Origin: Clostridiales bacterium | Lineage (GTDB): Bacteria > Bacillota > Clostridia > Christensenellales > Christensenellaceae | Length of the DNA stretch: 64,000 nt | Reading direction: 5' to 3' | NCBI GenBank assembly: GCA_015056045.1 | Contig: SVGZ01000006.1 | Location: 1 to 64,000, forward strand | Shown: positions 28,032 through 37,470 of the stretch, piece after piece | How the letters are laid out: each line of letters begins with the position of its first letter | Position numbering within the stretch: position 1 is the stretch's first letter | Notes under the pieces: model-generated | Databases searched by the model: none | Seen by the model: only the letters and a program-made list of their open reading frames with translations | What the model was told of the DNA's origin: nothing | Translations under genes and position numbers: made by a program

Positions 28032-30020
28032 ATGAAACTGACAGATCATGTAACAAGCATTAAAGGTGTTGGCGCAAAAGCAGCCGCTTTGCTCGCAAAA
28101 ATGCAGATCGAAACGGTCGGTGACCTTTTGATGAATCTGCCGATGCGCTATGCAGACCTTTCTATGCCGAAAAGCATCATCGAAATGGAAGAGAGCGATA
28201 CAGGCGCCGTTAAAGCGCGTGTGGTAAAGCCGCCAAGATGGATCAAGCGTGCCGGAAAAATGAGCATATTCTCCTTTGAAGTTTCCGATATGACGGAAGT
28301 CATGAGCATCACGATCTTCAATATGCCCTATAGCTTTACGAAGTTCAAAGTCGGTGAAGAATATGTCTTTGAAGGCAGAGTGCGCGTTTTCCGCAATCAG
28401 GTGCAGATGCAGAACCCGAATGTATATAAACCGGGCGATAACGGCATCATTCCGTATTATCATTTAACGGCAGGGATCTCACAGGCTTCCATGCGGAAGT
28501 TTATCGGTAATGCGCTGGATGAGGCAGAATGGGATGTTGATGATCTTTCCCGTGGCTTCATGAGAAAATACGGTATCCTGCCCAAAGAACAGGAGTTTTT
28601 TGCGATACACAGACCTGCCGATATGTCAGATGCAGAAGCCGCCAAACGAAGCATCATTCTGCGTGAACTCCTTTTATATGCGAAAATTACCGATCTTTTA
28701 TCCAGCGGAGGCGTTGCGGAAAAGATATCCGGCGGGAAAAAGCTCGTTTCCGAATTTATCGGCAAACTGCCGTTTACACCGACAGGCGCTCAGAAGCGCG
28801 CCATGGAAGAAATTGCTGCCGATATCGCAAAGACAGAACCCATGAACAGACTTTTGCAGGGTGATGTCGGTTCGGGCAAAACCGTTGTTGCGCTTTTTGC
28901 CATGTATGCTGCGGCAAAAGCAGGGAAGCTCTCGATCCTGATGGCACCGACGCAGATCCTTTGCGAACAGCATTATGAAAATGCAAAAAAACTATTGCCC
29001 GAAATGGGTGTTTATATGCTTTCGGGTTCGAGTACGAAAAAAGAACGCGATCTCCTGCGAGAAAAACTGATTTCCGGTGAGGTTCGCATTCTGATCGGAA
29101 CGCACGCCTTGCTTTATGGGATCATGGATGGGCTCAAAGCGGCCGTTATTATTACAGACGAACAGCATCGCTTTGGTGTTGCCCAAAGAGCCGCCTTAGC
29201 CGGCGGAGGAATGGATGGTGTGCATACGCTGATCATGTCTGCAACGCCGATCCCGAGGACACTTGCGCTTATTTTATATAATAAAGCGACGGTCAGCATC
29301 CTGGATGAACTCCCAAAAGGCAGGCAAAAGATCAAAACACATATCGTTTCGCAGGCAAAAAGAGCGGATATGTATCGCTTTATCAAGGAACATATCGCCA
29401 TGGGTGAACAGGCTTATGCCGTTTGCCCTTTGATCGAGGATAACCCCGATATTAACGCAAAAAGTGCCGTTTCCCTGATGGAGGATGTCGTTGGGCTGAT
29501 CCCCGAAACGGAGCTTCTCCATGGGCTCACGCCAAACAAAGCGGAAATTATGCAGCGCTTCAAAAACGGCGAAACCAAGATGCTCGTTTCCACAACCGTT
29601 GTCGAGGTAGGCGTTGATGTGCCGAATGCGACGATCATGGTCATCGAAAATGCAGAGCGATTTGGCTTGGCACAGCTTCATCAGCTTCGTGGGCGTGTCG
29701 GCAGAGGTAATAAAGAGAGCTTTTGTTTCCTCGTCAGCGGCGGAAAAACTGCTGAACGCTTAAAGATTATCCGTGACTCGACAGACGGCTTCTATATTGC
29801 GGAAAAAGATCTCGAAATGCGTGGCAGCGGCGATCTTATCGGTCAGCGACAGAGCGGAAAGGATGCCCTTTGTGCAGCGGATCTTATCCGTGATGCAGAG
29901 CTTTTGCAATTGGCAACAAAAATGCTTGAAGACGGTGAATTTGCTTCGGATGCCGCCTTTATCGAAAAAGAAGCGAGAGAAAAGATCAGCTCAGGCGAAT
30001 TTGGCGTCGTTTTGAATTAA
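28032..30020 (+). CDS. recG: ATP-dependent DNA helicase RecG
   Basis: Wedge domain plus motifs LLQGDVGSGKT, DEQHRFGV, QLRGRVGRG; start 28032 preferred (SD AGAAGGA) over 28011. Confidence 0.96.
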   Translation: MKLTDHVTSIKGVGAKAAALLAKMQIETVGDLLMNLPMRYADLSMPKSIIEMEESDTGAVKARVVKPPRWIKRAGKMSIFSFEVSDMTEVMSITIFNMPYSFTKFKVGEEYVFEGRVRVFRNQVQMQNPNVYKPGDNGIIPYYHLTAGISQASMRKFIGNALDEAEWDVDDLSRGFMRKYGILPKEQEFFAIHRPADMSDAEAAKRSIILRELLLYAKITDLLSSGGVAEKISGGKKLVSEFIGKLPFTPTGAQKRAMEEIAADIAKTEPMNRLLQGDVGSGKTVVALFAMYAAAKAGKLSILMAPTQILCEQHYENAKKLLPEMGVYMLSGSSTKKERDLLREKLISGEVRILIGTHALLYGIMDGLKAAVIITDEQHRFGVAQRAALAGGGMDGVHTLIMSATPIPRTLALILYNKATVSILDELPKGRQKIKTHIVSQAKRADMYRFIKEHIAMGEQAYAVCPLIEDNPDINAKSAVSLMEDVVGLIPETELLHGLTPNKAEIMQRFKNGETKMLVSTTVVEVGVDVPNATIMVIENAERFGLAQLHQLRGRVGRGNKESFCFLVSGGKTAERLKIIRDSTDGFYIAEKDLEMRGSGDLIGQRQSGKDALCAADLIRDAELLQLATKMLEDGEFASDAAFIEKEAREKISSGEFGVVLN

Positions 30021-30021
30021 C

Positions 30022-30339
30022 ATGGAAAAAGAAAGTTTTTATCAGAAAGTGTATGCGGTCGTTCGCCGTATTCCGAAAGGTAAAGTTGCCACTTACGGGC
30101 AGATCGCCGTTTTGGCAGGCAGTCCAAGGGCTTCGCGTGTTGTCGGCTATGCGCTTCATGTGAATCCCGAACCGGGGATCATCCCTTGTCATCGCGTGGT
30201 CAACCGTGAGGGAAGAGTAGCGCCGGCTTTTGCTTTTGGCGGCAGTGATGTGCAGGAAGAGATGCTCCGTGCAGAAGGCGTTATTTTTGCTGAAAAAGGC
30301 TATGTGCTGCTCGATGGGCAGCTTTGGGATGGCGAATAA
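30022..30339 (+). CDS. MGMT/Ogt C-terminal domain-only protein with PCHRVV motif
   Basis: KVATYGQIA...RVVGYALHVNPEPGIIPCHRVVNREGRV; 105 aa, no N-terminal MGMT domain. Confidence 0.88.
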   Translation: MEKESFYQKVYAVVRRIPKGKVATYGQIAVLAGSPRASRVVGYALHVNPEPGIIPCHRVVNREGRVAPAFAFGGSDVQEEMLRAEGVIFAEKGYVLLDGQLWDGE

Positions 30340-30448
30340 GTTGTTCAAAATTCGTTTATAATAAATTCAAGTATTGGATAAGGATTCTTTTCGGGGGTTT
30401 GTGTTATAGTATTCCTATAAAGAAAACAAAGGAGTTTTGTGTCAATAG

Positions 30449-31696
30449 ATGAAACAGGATCAGAATTATGAAAAAGGGAACGGCGGCAGAATATTTTTGG
30501 TCATGGCCGTTGCCGTCATTGTCCTCGTGATGCTCGTTGCGGGCGTGGCGAAGCTTGCAGATGGATTCGGCAAACAAAACGAAGAACCTGCAAATACACC
30601 GGAACCCACGATTTCCATTGCAGCAATGGAAACTTTGCCGCAGTTAACGGAAGCGCCATCGGCTTTGCCAAAAGCAACACCCGAACCTGAAACAGAAAAT
30701 GCGAAAGAGGAACAGGGTTCATCCCTTACGATCTTCAAAAACGATATGGAACCTGAAGCAGTCGCCAAAAAGGTCATGCCTTCGGTCGTCTGCATACAGA
30801 ATTATCAGACCGTCAGCTATGGTTTCCCCTATGGCAACAGAGAAACCGTGGGAACGATCGAGCTTGCCGGTGAAGGCAGCGGTGTGATCTTGACGCAGGA
30901 TGGCTATATTGCAACCAATGCGCACGTCATCGACGGTGCGGAGCTTTTGAAAGTCATGCTTGCCGATGGCGAAGTGTACCAGGCAGAACTCATCGGTTCT
31001 GATCCGGATACAGACCTTGCGCTTGTCAAAATCGATGCGATGGGTCTTGATGCAGCGGAGATCGGCGATTCCGATTCGCTCGAAATTGCAGAAACCGTCA
31101 TGGCGATCGGCAATCCCGGTGGTTCGGAATATGCAAATTCCGTGACATTGGGTATCGTTTCCGCAAAAAACAGACAGCTCGATTATATCGGCGGCGGTTA
31201 TACGCTCGATATGATACAGACCGATGCTGCGATCAACCCCGGAAACAGCGGCGGTGCTTTGGTCAATATGCAGGGTGAAGTTGTCGGCATTTGCTCCATG
31301 AAATATGTCGATACACGCTATGAAGGTCTTGGCTTTGCGATCTCCACAAAGGAGGCTATGCCGATCTTAAACGAGCTCATGCAATACGGTAAAGTCGTTA
31401 CAAGAAGCGGCCTTGGCATCGAAGGTTATGTCTTTGATGAAACCATGGCGGAATATTACGGCGTTGTCGAAGGGATGTACGTTTCGGCAGTAAACAACAA
31501 AAATGCCGGTGATCTTGCCGTTGGCGATATCATCACGGCGATCAACGGTGAAAAAACTCTGACCTTACAGCAGTTAAAAGCAGCGCTGAAAAATAAAGCA
31601 CCCGGCGAAACGGTTGATATTACCTATTACCGTGCATCCGAAAAGAAAGAAATGACAACAAAACTGACGCTCGTAGCGCTTAATGCAGCGGAATAA
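30449..31696 (+). CDS. HtrA/DegP-like S1C serine protease with PDZ domain
   Basis: TM anchor; triad in TNAHVID, DLALVK, GNSGGALV; C-terminal PDZ. Confidence 0.93.
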   Translation: MKQDQNYEKGNGGRIFLVMAVAVIVLVMLVAGVAKLADGFGKQNEEPANTPEPTISIAAMETLPQLTEAPSALPKATPEPETENAKEEQGSSLTIFKNDMEPEAVAKKVMPSVVCIQNYQTVSYGFPYGNRETVGTIELAGEGSGVILTQDGYIATNAHVIDGAELLKVMLADGEVYQAELIGSDPDTDLALVKIDAMGLDAAEIGDSDSLEIAETVMAIGNPGGSEYANSVTLGIVSAKNRQLDYIGGGYTLDMIQTDAAINPGNSGGALVNMQGEVVGICSMKYVDTRYEGLGFAISTKEAMPILNELMQYGKVVTRSGLGIEGYVFDETMAEYYGVVEGMYVSAVNNKNAGDLAVGDIITAINGEKTLTLQQLKAALKNKAPGETVDITYYRASEKKEMTTKLTLVALNAAE

Positions 31697-31698
31697 AA

Positions 31699-31725
31699 AA
31701 GAGTCCCAAAAGGACTCTTCTTTAT
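31699..31725. terminator. Bidirectional intrinsic terminator
   Basis: AAGAGTCCcaaaaGGACTCTT flanked by A and T-rich tracts. Confidence 0.8.
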
Positions 31726-32531
31726 TTTTGGCTGATCTGCATTTTTTCTTCGTTCATGAGGATCTCAATATTGCCGTTTCTTGTTTCATAAACCTTTGCA
31801 CCGGCTTTTTTGAGGAGCGAAACGGTCTCTTTTTCCGGTGGATTCTTATCGCTGCAGGTGATGACGGCATATTTTGCGGATGTTCTGTTGATAAAATCTT
31901 CAGTTTCATCGTTGTATGAACCGTGGTGCGGAACTTTTAAGAAATCATAGCTGCCGAAATCTTTAAGCTCGGAAAGCCTTTCTTTTTCCGCATCGCCGGC
32001 AAAGAGCAGGCTGTTTTCCCCGTAAACGGCGCTGATGACAAGCGAAGAATTGTTATCGGCGTTTTTTTCGTATTCATTCTTTTCGGCAGGATAGACTTCA
32101 AAATCGATCCCTTCAAAATGAAAAGAGGTCTTATTGGCAATGATCTCCGTCTGCAGTTCCTTATGGAAAGCTGCTTCCATAAAGGCGTTGTATTCATCCG
32201 AACCGGAGGTGTAAACAGGCCTTAAAATGCGGCCGATCTCAAAATGATCGATGAGATAAGCAGCACCGCCAACATGATCTTTATCAAAATGCGTGATGAT
32301 GAGCGTATCGATGCGGTTGATATTATTTTCCTGCATGACGCTTACGATCTCCGCATCATCTTCGCTTTCGCCCGTATCGATCATGACGCAATCGTTATTT
32401 TTATAGATGATGATGCAGTCTGCCTTGCCGATCTTGGGGATGAGGATCTTTATGGCATCTTCACGTTCGATCAGGCATGCCGAAGAAAACATCAACAAAA
32501 AGGATATAAGTAAAAAAAGTAGTTTTTTCAT
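31722..32531 (-). CDS. ComEC-type metallo-beta-lactamase domain lipoprotein
   Basis: Signal/lipobox-like MKKLLFLLISFLLMFSSAC; HFDKDHVGG and VPHHGSYN metal motifs. Confidence 0.85.
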   Translation of the reverse strand: MKKLLFLLISFLLMFSSACLIEREDAIKILIPKIGKADCIIIYKNNDCVMIDTGESEDDAEIVSVMQENNINRIDTLIITHFDKDHVGGAAYLIDHFEIGRILRPVYTSGSDEYNAFMEAAFHKELQTEIIANKTSFHFEGIDFEVYPAEKNEYEKNADNNSSLVISAVYGENSLLFAGDAEKERLSELKDFGSYDFLKVPHHGSYNDETEDFINRTSAKYAVITCSDKNPPEKETVSLLKKAGAKVYETRNGNIEILMNEEKMQISQK

Positions 32532-32625
32532 AGCTTTCCTCCTGTTTCTATTGTAAACGAAATGCCCGCAATAGAAAAGAAGCAGCAAAAACTTGTTACA
32601 AAAATTTCATAGGAAAACCCTTTTA

Positions 32626-33624
32626 TCATGCCGCCCTGATGAGGATGAGCCTTGCTTCGTGCGTTTTACGGTCTTTTGCGGAAAAGAAAACAAGCGTAAC
32701 ATAGTCGCCGGGCTTTTTTTCGAGAGTCGTATCTTTGATGACAACAGGGGAGTCAATCGCATTCCCGTCAATTTCAAGAATAACGTCGCCTTTTTGCAGG
32801 AAAGCGGCGTTTTCGTTTCTTATGGAATCAACATAAAAACCGGCAGGCAAGCCGAATTCCTTTGCCGTTGCTTGATCGAGGCAGAAGCCCGAAACGCCCA
32901 AAACACTTCTTTCGGGAACTTCGCCGTATTTGATCAATGCATTTAAAATCGGGATCGCTTCATCGATCGAAATGGCAAATCCCATGCCCTCAAAACCGTC
33001 TTTGGCATATTTTGCCGAACAGATACCGACGACTTTCCCCTGTTTATCGACAAGAGGACCACCGCTGTTTCCGGGGTTGATCGCCGCATCGGTCTGTATC
33101 GTTGGTAAGGTATAACCGAATTCCGATAAGGCTATCGGTCTTTTGCTTGCGGAAACGATGCCCATGCTGACAGATCCCGCAAAATCATATCCGCCCGGGT
33201 TACCGATTGCCATAACAGTATCACCTGCGGAAAGCTGCTCTGTATTGCCGATTTTTACCGCAGGGCAGCCCATTTCGTCGATTTTGAGTGCCGCCAAATC
33301 CGTTCCTGTGTCTTGGCCCAAAAGCTTTGCTTCAAGGCTTCTGCCGTCGGATAAAATGACCTTCAGATGTGCAGCGTTTCGGACGACGTGCGCATTTGTT
33401 GCGATAAGCCCGTTTTCGGAAATAAAAAATCCCGAGCCTTCGGAAATGAGTTTCGGTTCATCATTTTCACCTTCCGCATAGTTCTGGATACAGACAACGC
33501 AGGGGATCATTGCCGCCGCAACTTCGGATGGATCGTGCGAAAATTGCGGCAATACAATAAAAAGCGAAAAGAAAAACATCAGGCAGCATATCAGCAAAAC
33601 GACAAAAGAAGCGTTCTTTTTCAT
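32626..33624 (-). CDS. HtrA/DegP-like S1C serine protease, second copy
   Basis: TNAHVV, DLAALK, GNSGGPLVD triad motifs; N-terminal TM; PDZ-like C-terminus. Confidence 0.92.
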   Translation of the reverse strand: MKKNASFVVLLICCLMFFFSLFIVLPQFSHDPSEVAAAMIPCVVCIQNYAEGENDEPKLISEGSGFFISENGLIATNAHVVRNAAHLKVILSDGRSLEAKLLGQDTGTDLAALKIDEMGCPAVKIGNTEQLSAGDTVMAIGNPGGYDFAGSVSMGIVSASKRPIALSEFGYTLPTIQTDAAINPGNSGGPLVDKQGKVVGICSAKYAKDGFEGMGFAISIDEAIPILNALIKYGEVPERSVLGVSGFCLDQATAKEFGLPAGFYVDSIRNENAAFLQKGDVILEIDGNAIDSPVVIKDTTLEKKPGDYVTLVFFSAKDRKTHEARLILIRAA

Positions 33625-33691
33625 TATTCCTCCATGTTTTTTTGTTATATGTACGGGAAAAAACAGGAAATTATGAATTATCGGCACAAAA

Positions 33692-33718
33692 AAACGGAAG
33701 CATTTTCAGCTTCCGTCT
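33692..33718 (-). terminator. Intrinsic terminator of the Gld-type ABC operon
   Basis: ACGGAAGCtgaaaatGCTTCCGTTTTTTT on the minus strand. Confidence 0.8.
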
Positions 33719-33728
33719 TTTCTTATTC

Positions 33729-35132
33729 TCAGAGGTCGAGCAGTACTTTAAAAGTTGCCGCGAGCTCTTCAACATCTCGCTTGGTAACGAGGATGTTGCG
33801 CATGCCGTTGAATTCAACGAGGTAATAGTTGATGTCGTAGGGGATGAATTTCAGCGTCATATTGCTGAATTTATCCGTATTGCGGACGAAATCGATCGTG
33901 AGATAAGGTTCATCCTGATATGCGGAGGAATCTTCGATCGTGTCTGCAGCGATCATTGCGGTCATTTCAATGATGAAGTTTGCGACCGGAATATGCGGGA
34001 CTTCCGTTCCGTCAACACGGTAGGTTGCTTCATCACCGCCATTTTCAACGGTCAGTGTGTGTGTTTCGCCTTCAATCGTGACGTCGGCATAGATGATTTC
34101 GTCAAGCCCGATGCTGCAGACAGATGCCGGGAGGAAATCTAAGACATCGTCATTGACGAGCTTTTCTGCAAAGGTCGTTGTGCATTCATAAATGAACTTG
34201 CTGCTTTCGAGCATGAAATAGATGCGTCCTTCATCGGTCGTATCGCCCATGACAAGACCCATAACAGGGCCATCCGCTGTGTGTACGCGGTAGATGCAGG
34301 AAGGTTCATCAAGACCGAAATCTTCGAGCTTTGTCGATTCGAAATCGGTATAACCGACGAGGTTTCTTAAAACAACGGTGAAGAGGTCATTCGTAAAGAT
34401 AAGGACCGCTGTTCCGTCTGCCGGTCTTATTACGCCGTTTTCAAGGGATTTCCAAAGGATCGTATCGGTATAGAAATCGCCGTCTTCGGGCTCAACCTTG
34501 CTGAATTTGAGGTTTGAGCCGGGTTTGATGATCTCGAGCGCTGTCAGTTCATTGGTACCGATCTGCGGAAGCTCTTCGGGGATAGAGAGTTCATAGATCG
34601 TTTTGAAGAAAGCCGCCATCGCATCTTCTTTGACCATATAAACCGCCGGATCACCTTCGATCTGGAAATAATAGGTCTTTGTCGTCGGGTTTAATGTGCC
34701 GATCTTATAATGTGCGGTCGATCCGTCTGTATAGGTAACGCCGATATCACAGAGAGGTTCATCAAAGTTGGCATATTCCGTGATCTCTGCATTATCCGTA
34801 AACATACGGGTGTAATTGATGTTGCTGACAGCGGTCAGGAGGTTATTGATATATGCCTGATAAAGCGGGTAATCCCTGTGTTCTTCATAAATCCAGATAC
34901 CGTCTTCCATCGTGAAGGTGTGCTTCATATCAAGAGAAGTGTAGCTGATCGATTTGACGCTTGTGCGGTCGATCGTAACGAGCGGTGTTAAGGTATCGGC
35001 CGTACCGATCTTGTCGTCAAGCGGAATAGGCCTTGTATCTTCTTTTTCTACAAAAGTATCAACGAGAAGATAAGCGCCAACGATGACGACAAGAGCGATG
35101 ATAAGAACGAAAAAGCTTTTTTTGCTTCTCAT
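33729..35132 (-). CDS. DUF4340 domain-containing protein
   Basis: N-terminal TM, repeated beta-rich DUF4340-like segments (YKIGTLNPTTKTYYFQIEGDPAVYMV); partner of GldG-like genes. Confidence 0.78.
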   Translation of the reverse strand: MRSKKSFFVLIIALVVIVGAYLLVDTFVEKEDTRPIPLDDKIGTADTLTPLVTIDRTSVKSISYTSLDMKHTFTMEDGIWIYEEHRDYPLYQAYINNLLTAVSNINYTRMFTDNAEITEYANFDEPLCDIGVTYTDGSTAHYKIGTLNPTTKTYYFQIEGDPAVYMVKEDAMAAFFKTIYELSIPEELPQIGTNELTALEIIKPGSNLKFSKVEPEDGDFYTDTILWKSLENGVIRPADGTAVLIFTNDLFTVVLRNLVGYTDFESTKLEDFGLDEPSCIYRVHTADGPVMGLVMGDTTDEGRIYFMLESSKFIYECTTTFAEKLVNDDVLDFLPASVCSIGLDEIIYADVTIEGETHTLTVENGGDEATYRVDGTEVPHIPVANFIIEMTAMIAADTIEDSSAYQDEPYLTIDFVRNTDKFSNMTLKFIPYDINYYLVEFNGMRNILVTKRDVEELAATFKVLLDL

Positions 35133-36577
35133 TTCTTACGCCTCCTGAGCCAGACGATGAAGCCGACAACGAGGAAACTCAGCGGAATAACGACTGCAAA
35201 GAGTACGCTCAAAGCTGTCTTATGCGTCGAAGGAACGATCAATGCTTCGATACCGACGTTCTTTGTGAAGCTCAGAATCGCCGTATCTGTATCGAGCATC
35301 CAGGAGAATGCGGATAAAACGAGGTTGGAGTTGCCGCCTGCAACATTTGCGTCAAATTCCGGGTCAAGGAGTGTCGATGCAGAGAACCAGACGATCTTTG
35401 TGTTTGTTCCGAAATAATCTTCGCTGATGGCAACGCCAAGGGAGAAAGGACCATCAATATCGCCTTCTTCTTTATCGAGTGTTGCCATTTCAAAGCCTGC
35501 AACCTTTGCATAAGCATCTGCCGAGGTATTAAGGATAGGCGTGCAGACTAAGGTCGAGCGTGTTTCATCAAGGAGTCTGATGCCGTGTGCAGCCGGTGTG
35601 CAGACGAGCGTGCGTTTTGCGATCAGTTTTTCCGTGATTTCGCCGGGCATAAGATCCGGAACGAGGTAATGCGGATATCCGGAGAGGCAATAGTTTGCGT
35701 TGCCTTCGATGACGATGCCGTCAACATATTCGCAGCCATAGTATTCCATGAGGCCCATAAGGTTGGGCTGTTCTTCCGATACCCAGTCTGTGATGAGCAT
35801 CATTCTGCCGCCGTCTTCGAGGTATTTACGGATCGTTTCGATTTCGCCGTTTGTATAGTCTGCTGTCGGCGCATTGATGATGATGCAGTCTGCTTTTGTG
35901 ATGTCAGCTTCGCTTGTGAGCAGGTTGACTGTTTCAAGCTCTGTGTTCTGACCTTTGATGTAGTTGACCCATGTATCGGAAAGTTCGGGTTCGCCGTGAC
36001 CGCTGAGGGAATAGATCAGCGGGAGCTCATCTTTGCAGAGATAATCCAGTGCGGAGGAGATCATACCTTCGCCGTTGAAGGTCGTGATATAAGTGCCGCT
36101 TGTGTAATAATCCGTCAGGTCGAACTGGAACATATCGCTGTAATTGACGATGCGGTAACGACCGTTGCCGACCATGATCAGGCTGTTTTCTTCGAGCTGT
36201 TCTTCGGTATATTGCTTGGTAAAGTCGATATAGACAGCCGGGTCAACATACTGGACCTGGATCTTGTCATTGATAGCGGTGTAGCGCTTTAAGAGTTCAA
36301 CGATCGTGTTGTTTTCGCCGCCTGTTTCAACAACGAGGTATGCGGTGATATCTGTATCGACAGCCGCTGCGATCTCTTTGGATTCTTCGGAGATCGTAAA
36401 GAGCTGTGTGTTTGTGATGTCATATTCCGTCATACCTGCAGGAAGCCTGTTGACAAGAAGGTTGATGACGATGAGGATGATGCCTAAAACGATGCAGGAA
36501 AGAACGGAGTAGGTTCCTGCACGGAAGCTCCTCGATTCAAATACCTTTTTTGCCTGTTCTTTCAGATTGAATTTCAT
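35129..36577 (-). CDS. GldG-like ABC auxiliary protein
   Basis: YDITNTQLFTISEESKEIAAAVDTDITAYLVVETG, C-terminal TM helix; next to ABC permease/ATPase. Confidence 0.82.
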   Translation of the reverse strand: MKFNLKEQAKKVFESRSFRAGTYSVLSCIVLGIILIVINLLVNRLPAGMTEYDITNTQLFTISEESKEIAAAVDTDITAYLVVETGGENNTIVELLKRYTAINDKIQVQYVDPAVYIDFTKQYTEEQLEENSLIMVGNGRYRIVNYSDMFQFDLTDYYTSGTYITTFNGEGMISSALDYLCKDELPLIYSLSGHGEPELSDTWVNYIKGQNTELETVNLLTSEADITKADCIIINAPTADYTNGEIETIRKYLEDGGRMMLITDWVSEEQPNLMGLMEYYGCEYVDGIVIEGNANYCLSGYPHYLVPDLMPGEITEKLIAKRTLVCTPAAHGIRLLDETRSTLVCTPILNTSADAYAKVAGFEMATLDKEEGDIDGPFSLGVAISEDYFGTNTKIVWFSASTLLDPEFDANVAGGNSNLVLSAFSWMLDTDTAILSFTKNVGIEALIVPSTHKTALSVLFAVVIPLSFLVVGFIVWLRRRKK

Positions 36578-36591
36578 AGTGCCTGCCTCCT

Positions 36592-37458
36592 TTAGCTCCA
36601 TCTGCGTTTGTCAATGGACTGTACGCAAAGGTAATTGAAGAAAAGGATGATCGAGAGATAATAGACGATGATATTCAGGTCGAAAATACCGCCGATGAAG
36701 TTTTCGATCTTGGTGAATGCTGCGAAAAGACCGACGAGCTTTGTAGCTGCATCACAGAGTGTTTCGGGCATCTTGAAATACATAAAGGCAACGCCTGCAA
36801 TGAGGATCGCAGCAAAACCAATGCCTGTGCCGATGCTTCTTGTGACTTTGCGGACGACGAAGCCAAAGATCGCTGCCACTGCACAGAAGAATGCTGCGGA
36901 GGAAAGCTCCGTTCTGCCGATGTAATACTGCAGCGAGCTTGCCGTATAGAGAAGGAAGAGCACGCCGAAGCTGATAACAGCAGAGAGGATCTGGCTTTCC
37001 GTCAGCGAGGAAACGAACATGCAGACCGCAATGAGAGAGCAGCCAAGCAGGAAGAAGGAAAACATCGATGCAAGGCAGGTCCAGATCGCAATGTTGCCAT
37101 AGGTCGTGAGGATAAAGGGATAGATCGCTGTGATGGCAAGCGGAATGAAGAGCACCGTGCACATTGCGAGGTATTTGCCCATGACGATCTTTGTGATGCT
37201 GACGGGCGATGTATAGAGCATCTGGTCGGTTTTATTTCTCATTTCGCCGGCGATCGTGTTCATCGCAAGGATCGGAATGATGATGATGTAGACGATCGGC
37301 ATATTGCCGTAGATGTATTCAAATGTGTTTGTCGGTTCAGGTCCTAAGCAATAGTCCATTGTGAGGACGCCCGCAACGACAAGAAGGAATGCACAGAAGA
37401 CATAGCCCATCATGCCGTTAAAGAAGCCTTTCAGTTCTTTTTTATATACTGCTAACAT
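36592..37458 (-). CDS. ABC-2 type permease, GldF-like
   Basis: MLAVYKKELKGFFNGMMGYVFCAFLL; six TM helices. Confidence 0.85.
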   Translation of the reverse strand: MLAVYKKELKGFFNGMMGYVFCAFLLVVAGVLTMDYCLGPEPTNTFEYIYGNMPIVYIIIIPILAMNTIAGEMRNKTDQMLYTSPVSITKIVMGKYLAMCTVLFIPLAITAIYPFILTTYGNIAIWTCLASMFSFFLLGCSLIAVCMFVSSLTESQILSAVISFGVLFLLYTASSLQYYIGRTELSSAAFFCAVAAIFGFVVRKVTRSIGTGIGFAAILIAGVAFMYFKMPETLCDAATKLVGLFAAFTKIENFIGGIFDLNIIVYYLSIILFFNYLCVQSIDKRRWS

Positions 37459-37470
37459 TGGCCTTCCTCC

